Of a DNA stretch of 64,000 bases, positions 1 through 7,527 are shown piece after piece. The stretch comes from Lachnospiraceae bacterium (lineage in GTDB: Bacteria > Bacillota > Clostridia > Lachnospirales > Lachnospiraceae), in assembly GCA_017444015.1 (NCBI GenBank), contig JAFSXN010000139.1, positions 55,562 to 119,561 of the forward strand, written 5' to 3'. Numbering within the stretch: position 1 is the stretch's first letter; the number at the start of each line of letters is the position of its first letter. The notes beneath the pieces are model-generated. The model saw only the letters and a list, made by a program, of their open reading frames with translations. It was not told the origin of the DNA and ran no database searches. A program made the position numbers and the translations under genes.

Positions 1-363
1 AACTGCTCAAAGCCTGAACTGGCCAAGGACTTCTTAGCTTATACCTTCGGCGGCGGCGACGGCGCGATCGAGACCTATGACGCGGCTTTAAAGAACGGCG
101 GCGTTATTACGACCTGTATCTCCGCGGGTAAGTCGGATGTATATCAGGAAGGCGTAGATTACTTCAACGGACAGGCCATTTACTCCGATATCGTTGAGAT
201 GGGCTCGCACGTACCTGTAGTACAGCAGAGTGATTTCCACTACAGCCTGCGTACCCTGGTTAATACGCTGATCACCAACGTTCAGAACGGCGCGAATATC
301 GACGACGAGATCGCGGCTGCGCAGGAGCAGATCGAATTTGAAATCGCCGGCTCTCAGAACTAA
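1..363 (+). CDS. Carbohydrate ABC transporter substrate-binding protein, C-terminal part
   Basis: The frame is open from the first base and ends at TAA 361-363, so only the last 120 residues of the protein are present and the start lies outside the window. The text (ending FEIAGSQN) resembles the C-terminal lobe of extracellular solute-binding proteins of family 1, which capture sugars outside the membrane and hand them to MalF/MalG-type permeases. This is supported by the two permease genes immediately downstream on the same strand. The substrate cannot be read from this fragment; the GH53 galactanase a little further on makes a galacto- or arabino-oligosaccharide plausible, but that is inference. 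Confidence 0.75.
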   Translation, partial: NCSKPELAKDFLAYTFGGGDGAIETYDAALKNGGVITTCISAGKSDVYQEGVDYFNGQAIYSDIVEMGSHVPVVQQSDFHYSLRTLVNTLITNVQNGANIDDEIAAAQEQIEFEIAGSQN

Positions 364-424
364 GCGGGTCTGTGGTTTCAAACTCCGTTTTTGGAAATAT
401 AAAATATACGATTGATAATCGGGC

Positions 425-537
425 GGGGAATCGGTTTTTCCGATTCCCCACTTTATCGCAGAGCCGCCGACAGGAAGATGTTCGCTTACGCGAACCGGCG
501 GCTCGCGGTGAGTAGGAGGGGAGTCCCCCTCCTACTC
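425..537 (+). promoter_or_regulatory. Array of three hairpins between binding-protein and permease genes
   Basis: Three consecutive inverted repeats lie in the 194-bp gap. The first is GGGGAATCGG/CCGATTCCCC (425-434 and 440-449). The second is GAGCCGCCG/CGGCGGCTC (461-469 and 496-504), enclosing a small TTCG/CGAA stem. The third is GAGTAGGAGGGG/CCCCTCCTACTC (510-521 and 526-537). None is followed by a clear U-run, so they look more like mRNA 3'-end stabilisers or partial attenuators than strong terminators. In ABC operons such elements often keep binding-protein mRNA more abundant than permease mRNA; that role is inferred here. Confidence 0.6.
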
Positions 538-557
538 TATTAAAAAAGAAAGGAGGG

Positions 558-1460
558 ATGAAAGTGAACAAAAAATCCCGATCGATCTCAGCCAAGCAGA
601 AGACAGCAGGGTGGCTGTTCCTTCTGGTTGCTTCTGTGATGATCTTCATCTTCAGCTTTTATCCGATGTTTTCCGCTCTGATTATGTCCTTGAAGACAGG
701 CTCCGCGGCAAATATGAAATGGGCATCGCCGGTCAGCTTTAACTATACGCGTATGTTCCAGGACAAGATCTTTATGAAGTCCGTGGGAAATACCTTTTTG
801 TATCTGATCATACAGGTTCCGATCATGCTGGTACTGGCGATCCTTTTAGCGCAGCTTTTAAACAATAAGGACCTGAAATTCAAGGGCCTGTTTCGGACCT
901 GTGTCTTTCTGCCCTGCGCGATCTCTCTGGTATCCTACGCGTTGATTTTCCGTACCCTGTTTGCTACCCAGGGCCTTGTCAATATGGTACTGATGAATTT
1001 GCATCTGATCGATGAGAATATCAACTGGATCGGCCAGACGGGAACGGCGCGTTTTGTTATTATTTTCGCTCTGATCTGGCGCTGGACCGGCTATAACATG
1101 GTCTTTTTCCTGGCGGGACTTCAGAATATCGAGTATTCGGTATACGAGGCGGCAAAGATCGATGGCGCGACGGGCTGGAAGACCTTCTGGTACATTACGG
1201 TGCCGCTGCTTCGCCCGGTTATCATCATGACCTTTATCATGTCGATCAACGGTACGTTGCAGCTCTTCGATGAATCTGTGAACCTGACCAACGGCGGTCC
1301 TGCGAATACGACGATCACGATGTCACATTACATCTATAACAATGCCTTCGGTGTCGGCGTCGCGAACTTCGGCTATGCCTCGGCGATGTCGTTCTTTGTT
1401 CTGATCCTTGTCGCGATCCTTGCGGCGATCAATCTGAAAGTAGGTGATACGCGTGACTGA
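558..1460 (+). CDS. Carbohydrate ABC transporter permease, MalF/UgpA-like
   Basis: A 300-residue integral membrane protein. About six hydrophobic segments can be seen, the first near residues 18-40, and the cytoplasmic EAA loop reads EAAKIDGATGWKTFWYITVPLL, the signature of sugar-type binding-protein-dependent permeases that contacts the ATPase. The start is chosen because AAGGAGGG lies just upstream of ATG 558. The stop overlaps the start of the next permease, so the two are translationally coupled and should form a heterodimeric channel. No ATPase gene is nearby; such systems commonly share a MsmK-type ATPase encoded elsewhere. Confidence 0.93.
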   Translation: MKVNKKSRSISAKQKTAGWLFLLVASVMIFIFSFYPMFSALIMSLKTGSAANMKWASPVSFNYTRMFQDKIFMKSVGNTFLYLIIQVPIMLVLAILLAQLLNNKDLKFKGLFRTCVFLPCAISLVSYALIFRTLFATQGLVNMVLMNLHLIDENINWIGQTGTARFVIIFALIWRWTGYNMVFFLAGLQNIEYSVYEAAKIDGATGWKTFWYITVPLLRPVIIMTFIMSINGTLQLFDESVNLTNGGPANTTITMSHYIYNNAFGVGVANFGYASAMSFFVLILVAILAAINLKVGDTRD

Positions 1461-2301
1461 GAAAAATAAATCCGTGATACAGAGACGACTGATCCCCAGC
1501 TATATTTTTCTGACGATCTTTTCGCTGTTTTCCGTCTTTCCGCTTTACTGGATGGTCACGGCGGCTACAAACAGTACGGTAGAGATCGCCCGGGGCAAGA
1601 TCTGGTTTGGGACACAGGCCGGAGTGAATTTCAAGAACCTGCTTTCGACAGCGGCAGCGCAGGGAGCGGGGGCTTCCTTAGGGCGCTTTATGAGCAATTC
1701 CTTTATCTATGCGGCGGCCCAGACGATCCTTTGCGTATTTATCTGTTCTCTTGCGGGCTACGGCTTTGAGCTGTATCACGATAAGGGAAAGGATCGGCTG
1801 TTTGCGATCCTTCTGATGGCGATGATGATTCCAGGTGTCGCTACCATGATCCCGCTGTTTGGGATGATGAGCAGACTTCATTTTTTGAATAAGGTCTGGG
1901 GCTTTGTTTTGCCTGCGATCTCGACGCCCTTTATGATCATGATGTTCCGCCAGAACAGCAGGAATTTCCCGGTGGATATTATGGAAGCGGCAAGAATCGA
2001 CGGTCTGAGTGAGTTAAAGATCTTCTTTTATATGTATATGCCGGTGATGAAATCGACCTATGCGGCGGCTGCGGTCATTACCTTTATGAACGCCTGGAAC
2101 GCCTATCTCTGGCCGAGGGTCGTTCTGACAGAGAACCGGGCGCAGACCATGCCGATCTTGATTGGTAATATGTCAAACGGCTACAGTGTGGATTACGGGA
2201 TGTTAATGATGGGCGTTCTGTTCTGCTCCGTTCCGACCATGATCATCTTCTTTATTCTGCAGAAGCAGTTTGCGGAAGGTATTACCGGTTCCGTTAAATA
2301 G
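1453..2301 (+). CDS. Carbohydrate ABC transporter permease, MalG/UgpE-like
   Basis: The second permease subunit, 282 residues from GTG 1453. An upstream in-frame GTG at 1444 is possible, but AGGTG at 1442-1446 is spaced correctly for 1453. The EAA loop reads EAARIDGLSELKIFFYMYMPVM, and there is a typical MalG-like N-terminal transmembrane segment followed by a periplasm-type loop. It overlaps the end of the preceding permease by eight bases, which indicates coupled translation. It presumably pairs with that permease to import the sugar bound by the truncated binding protein at the window edge. Confidence 0.92.
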   Translation: MTEKNKSVIQRRLIPSYIFLTIFSLFSVFPLYWMVTAATNSTVEIARGKIWFGTQAGVNFKNLLSTAAAQGAGASLGRFMSNSFIYAAAQTILCVFICSLAGYGFELYHDKGKDRLFAILLMAMMIPGVATMIPLFGMMSRLHFLNKVWGFVLPAISTPFMIMMFRQNSRNFPVDIMEAARIDGLSELKIFFYMYMPVMKSTYAAAAVITFMNAWNAYLWPRVVLTENRAQTMPILIGNMSNGYSVDYGMLMMGVLFCSVPTMIIFFILQKQFAEGITGSVK

Positions 2302-2312
2302 AAAGGAAAACT

Positions 2313-4187
2313 ATGAGCGACTTTATTGTGAATATTATACACCGCCCCGAGCTTGCGCCGGAATACGCGGAGAAAGTGACCGGGCAGGGGAAGACCGACG
2401 ATATCGGGAGGTCCTCTTTGCTCAATGAATCCGAGGAGATCTTCCGCTTCCAGCAGGATACGGCGCATAAGAACGGACTGAAAACGACGATCCAGATGAC
2501 CTACGCTTCGCTGTTTTCCGAGCGGATCATTGAGATGGCTAAGAAGGATCATAAGGAGTACGGAGACGAGATTGCCCTTTCGCTCTTAGGGCTTCCCTGC
2601 AAGCAGTTTCGGGAAAAGTACAAGACGAGGGACTTCTGTATCTGGATGTTTGCGATGGATACCAAGAAGCAGATCGTCGACGATGTATTTGAACGGTTTT
2701 ACGAGGCCTTCGGCTTTTATCCCGAGTCTACCGGCTCCTATTATATGGACGCGGAGCTGATCAGCTATATCAGGGAAAAATATCCCGGGGTCAAGTGCGC
2801 GGTGGCGACCTGCTGGGAGGAGGGTCCGAAGGCCTATCATACCTGCAATAATTCCTGGTATACCTTTATGGACGGGGGGCCCTGGAATCCCTGGATCCCG
2901 TCGAAGTACAACACTCACGTTCCGGCCTCTTCTAAAGAGGACGACAGTGGGATCGTAGCGATCCCGCATCTTTCGAGGGATCTGATCGCCTGCTATGACG
3001 GCAACGGCTCAAACTTCGGAACGCATCCGCAGAATGTCCTCCGCGGGATGATCTATGACAGCAAGACCTGGGAATATCCCTATCTTTACAATATCATCGA
3101 TCAGTACCGTTCCCTTGAGAAGTACAATAACGGCTACTCCTATAATATGATGTTTGTCGGACCCGGATGGCTCAACAAGCTGGGCCGGTGGGAGGCTCCC
3201 TACGAGCTTCTGAAGAAGTCCTATGAGGACGGGATGGCTTACTATGGGAAGCTGAAGAAGGAAGGACAGCTTACCGATCTGACTATGGCGGAATTTGCGG
3301 ATTACTACCGTAAGAAGAAGACCTATACGGAGCCGGAGTGCGCGCTTTGGAGAGATATCCTCTATGGCTCGACAAAGCAGTACTTCTGGTATCTCGATCC
3401 GGATATGCGGGTCGGGATCAATCTGGACCAGGGCGGAGCGATCTTCGATCTGAGGCCCTATGCGGCAAAGCTTAGTATTCCGGTGGGACTTGATACCGGA
3501 AATCCGACGAACGCGTCCTATCCGTTTCTGATTCAGGATAAGTACCGGGCCGGTTACTTTACGCACTATGCCGGGGAGGGTACAATTAAGAGCGCAAAGC
3601 TTGTAAGAAACGGGCAGGAGGTGGATCTCTGCCTCGAGAGGACCAAGGGAAGATATTCGAAGCAGGGAAAGGATACGATCCTTACGGTGGATCCGGTGGA
3701 AGCGGTTTTTGAGGATCTGACCGTGACGCTGCAAACCGTTTATACCTTTACCGAGGGAAGCTCCGAGATTAAGATCGAGCGGAAGATCCTTGATATGACC
3801 GATGAGGCGGGCAGCGTAATGATCGATGATTATTTTACCGCCTGCTACGGGACGAATGAGTATTCGGAGGATATGAGTTCTCTGGTACTGGCGGTGGGCA
3901 AGGAGAATCCGGAGGGTGATCAAACGGGAAATCAACAGGAGGCGGACCGCAGGGAGATCGAATACCGTTATCTGGATCGGAAGGAGGAGATGGAGGGCGC
4001 GGATTATGCGGAAGCCCTGATTCCTCCGGTCAATACAAGAGTAAAGCTGCTCTGCAGGGATGAGGCAGCGACCGGCTACATAAGAGAGGGCTACGCGTTT
4101 TCTCCGATGTTTACATTGGGATATCGGAAGGAGCTTCGAAAAGGGGAGGTGCTTACGACATGGCTCAGGCTGGAAAAGGCAAACTGA
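2313..4187 (+). CDS. Putative carbohydrate-active enzyme, family not recognised
   Basis: A 624-residue protein without signal peptide or membrane segment, so probably cytoplasmic. The first 330 residues have the flavour of a glycoside hydrolase/deacetylase-type barrel: repeated aromatic and acidic strand ends, GFYPESTGSYYMDAEL near 140-155, and a loop rich in Trp, Gly and Pro near 185-195. The second half looks beta-rich, as in the C-terminal domains of sugar-acting enzymes. I cannot assign a CAZy family or catalytic residues. The position 11 bp after the permeases suggests it acts on the imported oligosaccharide. AGGAAA precedes ATG 2313. It overlaps the following zinc-ribbon gene by 28 bp. 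Confidence 0.6.
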   Translation: MSDFIVNIIHRPELAPEYAEKVTGQGKTDDIGRSSLLNESEEIFRFQQDTAHKNGLKTTIQMTYASLFSERIIEMAKKDHKEYGDEIALSLLGLPCKQFREKYKTRDFCIWMFAMDTKKQIVDDVFERFYEAFGFYPESTGSYYMDAELISYIREKYPGVKCAVATCWEEGPKAYHTCNNSWYTFMDGGPWNPWIPSKYNTHVPASSKEDDSGIVAIPHLSRDLIACYDGNGSNFGTHPQNVLRGMIYDSKTWEYPYLYNIIDQYRSLEKYNNGYSYNMMFVGPGWLNKLGRWEAPYELLKKSYEDGMAYYGKLKKEGQLTDLTMAEFADYYRKKKTYTEPECALWRDILYGSTKQYFWYLDPDMRVGINLDQGGAIFDLRPYAAKLSIPVGLDTGNPTNASYPFLIQDKYRAGYFTHYAGEGTIKSAKLVRNGQEVDLCLERTKGRYSKQGKDTILTVDPVEAVFEDLTVTLQTVYTFTEGSSEIKIERKILDMTDEAGSVMIDDYFTACYGTNEYSEDMSSLVLAVGKENPEGDQTGNQQEADRREIEYRYLDRKEEMEGADYAEALIPPVNTRVKLLCRDEAATGYIREGYAFSPMFTLGYRKELRKGEVLTTWLRLEKAN

Positions 4188-4378
4188 ATTTCAGGTGTCC
4201 CTCCTGCTTTGCGAGGGATATCGACGTAGATATGTTTTATGACGGGGACAGGAAGGAGTATTACTGTCTTCGGTGTCAGTTTACCGGGACCGAAGAGGAT
4301 GTCCTTCGCGGCAACGAGGTGATAAGACTTCGGTATAAGGATATGCTGACGAGGTTTACAAGCTTTGATTTTGATTGA
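4160..4378 (+). CDS. Small zinc-ribbon protein
   Basis: A 72-residue protein carrying CPSC near residues 13-16 and CLRC near 36-39, the paired CxxC pattern of a treble-clef or rubredoxin-like zinc ribbon. It starts inside the 3' end of the preceding gene in a different frame, with GGGGAGG about ten bases ahead of ATG 4160, so it should be translated from the same mRNA. It could bind RNA, DNA or a protein partner; nothing in the sequence decides this. A chance overlapping frame is unlikely because two well-spaced CxxC motifs and a good ribosome binding site coincide. Confidence 0.65.
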   Translation: MAQAGKGKLNFRCPSCFARDIDVDMFYDGDRKEYYCLRCQFTGTEEDVLRGNEVIRLRYKDMLTRFTSFDFD

Positions 4379-4470
4379 GGCGGAAAACCGCTGGAATAAT
4401 GGCACGGTCGTGAGCATTGACACGCTAAAAACGCACGTGTTCTGTATTTGATGCCGTATACTGTGATTTC

Positions 4471-4526
4471 TGGCCCGGGCCGGGGTTTGGGCCCGGGTCG
4501 TTAAAATGTGAGGAAAGCGGTATAAT
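4471..4526 (+). promoter_or_regulatory. GC-rich hairpin and -10 element before the galactanase gene
   Basis: A GC-rich inverted repeat (GGCCCGGGCC and GGGCCCGGGTC, about 4471-4498) could end the upstream operon, although no U-run follows. A TATAAT at 4521-4526 lies 36 bp before the galactanase start, but no good -35 box is found at the usual distance, which would fit an activator-dependent promoter. TTGACA at 4417-4422 is too far from any good -10. Confidence 0.35.
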
Positions 4527-4561
4527 CTGTTTTAAGATAGAAAGAAGGAACTTGGATAACC

Positions 4562-5590
4562 ATGAATAAATTTGCATATGGAGTGGATTTCGGCTGGGTC
4601 AGCCAGCTGGAATCCATGGGAATACATTGGGTCGATGAGGCAGGAACGCTTATTGATCCTTATGTTGCGGCAAAACGGCTGGGAGCCGATTCGGTACGGC
4701 TTCGTGTCTTTGTGGATCCGCCAAAGAGCGCTTACTGGCAGAAGCGGGACGGGACGGTCTGTATGTTAGGCTTCTGTGATCCGATGAGTGTCCTTGTTGC
4801 CGCGAAGCGTGTGAAGCAGAACGGGATGCGCTTGATGCTCGATGTGCATTACAGCGATCATTTTGCGGATCCGGAGTATCAGGAGATCCCTTCGGACTGG
4901 TTGATGGATAACGACGTTATGCTTGAGCAGAGGGTACGGCTCCATACTCTAAAGCTCTTATGGATGCTAAAAAGCGAGGGGATCACGCCGGAGTGGATCC
5001 AGATCGGGAACGAGATCAATCCGGGGATACTGCTGCCTTACGGGAGCCTTTCAGAGCATCCGAAGGACCTGGTGCGGTTTCTGAACGCCGGCTTTGAGGC
5101 GGTAAAGGAGGTCGATCCCGCGATCCAGGTAATGATCCATCTTTCCAGGCTCTATGATTCTAAGGAGACAGAGCCTTTCCTTGACAATTTCTTTGAAAAC
5201 GGCGGAAAGACGGATATCCTTGCGTTTTCCTATTATCCCTACTGGGCGGAGCTGGAAACCAGGGAAAAGACAGGGGAACCTTATACGCACAGCAAAGAAA
5301 GCGTAAAGGAAAGGATCAATCGGATTTATAATACCTATCAAAAGCCGGTGATGATTGCTGAGATCGGGGGCTATGAGTCCGAGCCGGAGGAAACGAGAGG
5401 CTTTATTCAAGATACGATCGAGGTATTAAAGGAGCTTCCCGGGGACAACGGACGGGGGATCTTTTACTGGGAGCCCGAGGTCAACAGCGCGATCCTACCT
5501 GACGGCTACCCTCTCGGAGCGGCTGAGCTTGTCGCGGAGAATACCCTTCGGTTTACGGATGCGCTTTCTGTGTACTCGGAACAGGTGTAA
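4562..5590 (+). CDS. Endo-beta-1,4-galactanase, glycoside hydrolase family 53
   Basis: A 342-residue protein covering a whole GH53 (beta/alpha)8 barrel, which cleaves beta-1,4-galactan side chains of type I arabinogalactan and pectin. Visible family features are GVDFGWVSQLE at the start, VRLRVFVDPP, the LDVHYSDHFADP strand, QIGNEINPG with proposed acid/base Glu151, and MIAEIGG with proposed nucleophile Glu267. There is no signal peptide, so it should act on imported galacto-oligosaccharides in the cytoplasm. AGAAGGAA precedes ATG 4562. It fits functionally with the upstream sugar ABC permeases and the GH51 enzyme at 20105. Confidence 0.93.
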   Translation: MNKFAYGVDFGWVSQLESMGIHWVDEAGTLIDPYVAAKRLGADSVRLRVFVDPPKSAYWQKRDGTVCMLGFCDPMSVLVAAKRVKQNGMRLMLDVHYSDHFADPEYQEIPSDWLMDNDVMLEQRVRLHTLKLLWMLKSEGITPEWIQIGNEINPGILLPYGSLSEHPKDLVRFLNAGFEAVKEVDPAIQVMIHLSRLYDSKETEPFLDNFFENGGKTDILAFSYYPYWAELETREKTGEPYTHSKESVKERINRIYNTYQKPVMIAEIGGYESEPEETRGFIQDTIEVLKELPGDNGRGIFYWEPEVNSAILPDGYPLGAAELVAENTLRFTDALSVYSEQV

Positions 5591-5635
5591 CAGGATAGTT
5601 TTCCGAAGAGTATATGGACGCGGTGACGGAAACTG

Positions 5636-5644
5636 TGTTACAAT
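5636..5644 (+). promoter_or_regulatory. Extended -10 promoter element before aminotransferase gene
   Basis: TGTTACAAT forms an extended -10 motif (TGn plus TACAAT at 5639-5644). No convincing -35 is present. An imperfect inverted repeat (TAACA...AGTTTTCC at 5588-5604 with GGAAACT...TGTTA at 5628-5640) flanks it and could be an operator. The distance to ATG 5727 is about 83 bp. Confidence 0.4.
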
Positions 5645-5726
5645 AAGCTTTTGGAAACAGAATCCTGAAGTTTCTCCAAATGGGGAAGGCATCAAAGAGG
5701 GATTCATACACCGTACAGGAGGAAAT

Positions 5727-7019
5727 ATGAGCGGAGGTAAGGATTTTTCAGGGATCGAGCCCTTTGAACAGAAGGTTTATCTGTCCAGCCCGACCATGCA
5801 CGGGGAAGAGCTGGAGTATGTAAAGGAAGCTTACGAGACAAACTGGCTCTCGACCGTCGGGAAGAATATCAATGAGTCGGAGAGGCTGATCAGCGAATAT
5901 ATCGGCTGCAGGTACGCGGTAGGGCTGGCGTCGGGAACCTCGGCCCTCCATCTTGCGACAAAGCTTGCGGGAGAGCGGCTTTACGGAACGCCGAAGCCGA
6001 ACAGGGGAACGCTTTTTGGAAAGAAGGTGTTCTGCTCGGACGTGACCTTTGACGCGACGGTCAACCCGGTGGCCTACGAGGACGGAGAAGCGGTCTTTAT
6101 TGATACCGAGTACGATACCTGGAATATGGATCCGGAGGCGCTTGAAAAGGCTTTTGAGATCTATCCGGAGGTCAAACTTGTCGTAGCGGCCCATCTTTAC
6201 GGAACTCCGGCAAAGATCGATGAACTGAAGGCGGTGTGTAAGAAGCACGGAGCGCTTTTCATCGAAGACGCGGCGGAGTCCCTCGGTGCGACCTATCAGG
6301 GAAAACAGACCGGGAGCTTCGGAGATTATAATGCCATCTCCTTTAACGGAAATAAGATCATTACGGGTTCCAGCGGAGGAATGTTCTTGACGGACTCGAA
6401 GGAGGACGCGGAGAAGGTTCGAAAGTGGTCTACGCAGTCCAGAGAGGCGGCTCCATGGTACGAGCATGAGGAAATCGGCTATAACTACAGGATGTCAAAC
6501 GTTATCGCAGGTATCATCCGGGGTCAGATCCCGCATCTTAACGAGCATATCGCGGCAAAGAAGGCGATCTATGGGCGTTACCGGGACGCGTTTTCTGATT
6601 TGCCGGTACAGATGAATCCTTACGATAAGGAAAAGTCGGAGCCGAATTTCTGGCTGAGCTGCCTTTTGATCGATAAAGAGGCCATGTGCAAAACGGTACG
6701 GGGCGAGCGGGAAGCGTTGTATATCAGTGAAAAGGGGAAGACGTGCCCGACAGAGATCCTTGAGGCGATCGCGTCGCTTAATGCCGAGGGAAGGCCGATC
6801 TGGAAGCCGATGCATATGCAGCCGATCTACCGGATGAACGGTTTTGTAACTAAGAACGGAAACGGCAGGGGACAGAGCAACGCCTATATTGATATGGGAA
6901 AAGCGCTGGATGTCGGAGCGGATCTCTTTACGAGGGGCCTGTGCCTGCCGTCCGATAACAAGATGACCGAGGAGCAGCAGGAGCGGATCATCGAGATCGT
7001 GAAAAGGTGCTTTGTATAA
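5727..7019 (+). CDS. DegT/DnrJ/EryC1/StrS-family sugar aminotransferase
   Basis: A 430-residue PLP enzyme of the family that transaminates nucleotide-linked keto sugars for surface polysaccharides or glycoprotein glycans. Family features include YVKEAYETNWLSTVGKNI, the GLASGTSALHLA cofactor-phosphate segment, FIEDAAESLGATY with the PLP-ring Asp, and SFNGNKIITGSSGG with Schiff-base Lys210. The frame is open from 5529, but the extra residues overlap the galactanase and are not conserved-looking; AGGAGG seven bases before ATG 5727 decides the start. No sugar nucleotide dehydratase is adjacent, so the sugar is unknown. Confidence 0.92.
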   Translation: MSGGKDFSGIEPFEQKVYLSSPTMHGEELEYVKEAYETNWLSTVGKNINESERLISEYIGCRYAVGLASGTSALHLATKLAGERLYGTPKPNRGTLFGKKVFCSDVTFDATVNPVAYEDGEAVFIDTEYDTWNMDPEALEKAFEIYPEVKLVVAAHLYGTPAKIDELKAVCKKHGALFIEDAAESLGATYQGKQTGSFGDYNAISFNGNKIITGSSGGMFLTDSKEDAEKVRKWSTQSREAAPWYEHEEIGYNYRMSNVIAGIIRGQIPHLNEHIAAKKAIYGRYRDAFSDLPVQMNPYDKEKSEPNFWLSCLLIDKEAMCKTVRGEREALYISEKGKTCPTEILEAIASLNAEGRPIWKPMHMQPIYRMNGFVTKNGNGRGQSNAYIDMGKALDVGADLFTRGLCLPSDNKMTEEQQERIIEIVKRCFV

Positions 7020-7052
7020 TGAAAAGAAATAAGAAAGTGGAGCATATGCGAA

Positions 7053-7511
7053 ATGGCCAATAATCTTACGCCGGAGCAGCAGGTGTTATTTGACAGTATT
7101 ATGGGAAATTCTTCTCAGATGAAGAACCTGAATCCCGTGATCGAGATCCCAAAGCCGGAGGAGGTCCTTTCCAGTGATGAGCAGGATCTCTATAACAGTA
7201 TCATGGGGAAATCCGTCCAGATGCAGAATTATAATCCCATGGCGGCGCTCGGCGATATTGCTCCGGCAGCTTCAACAGGCAGGGCAACGTCCTCCCCGCA
7301 GACAACATCGGCCTTTTCCTCTGCGCAAACTACTGTCCAGACAACGCCTGCCTTTTCTTCCGGAGCAGTTCCTGCTCAGACAGCGCTCGCCTTTTCTTCC
7401 GGAGCAGCTCCGGTCCAGACAGCACCGGCTCCCGCAGCCCCCGCGATGGACAGCGGGAAAAAGCTCTCCCAGAGCGAGATCGACGCGCTGATCGCGTCGA
7501 TGGTGGGGTAG
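7053..7511 (+). CDS. Small repeat protein ending in FliM/FliY-like CheY-docking motif
   Basis: A 152-residue protein I cannot assign to a named family. Residues 8-28 and 42-62 are two copies of a 21-residue unit around SIMG and QMxNxNP (EQQVLFDSIMG and DEQDLYNSIMG). Residues about 72-130 are a low-complexity Ala/Ser/Thr/Pro/Gln linker made of units like AFSSGAAPVQTAP. The C-terminus reads LSQSEIDALI (138-147), closely matching the N-terminal LSQxEIDALL peptide of FliM and FliY, which binds phosphorylated CheY. Here the motif sits at the C-terminus of a flexible tether with no switch domain. A role as a response-regulator docking or titrating protein is inference. It lies 33 bp after the aminotransferase gene. 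Confidence 0.75.
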   Translation: MANNLTPEQQVLFDSIMGNSSQMKNLNPVIEIPKPEEVLSSDEQDLYNSIMGKSVQMQNYNPMAALGDIAPAASTGRATSSPQTTSAFSSAQTTVQTTPAFSSGAVPAQTALAFSSGAAPVQTAPAPAAPAMDSGKKLSQSEIDALIASMVG

Positions 7512-7527
7512 ATACTTTTTGCCGATA

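Noticed and set aside
3009-3935. 308-codon frame on the minus strand
   Set aside because: Antisense to the carbohydrate-active gene; product is Ile/Leu/Arg-rich without domain signs.
4417-4462. TTGACA and TATACT as a promoter for the galactanase gene
   Set aside because: The spacing of 34 bp between the boxes is twice the normal value.
5529-5726. Longer N-terminus for the aminotransferase
   Set aside because: It would overlap the galactanase gene and lacks a ribosome binding site; AGGAGG before ATG 5727 is decisive.
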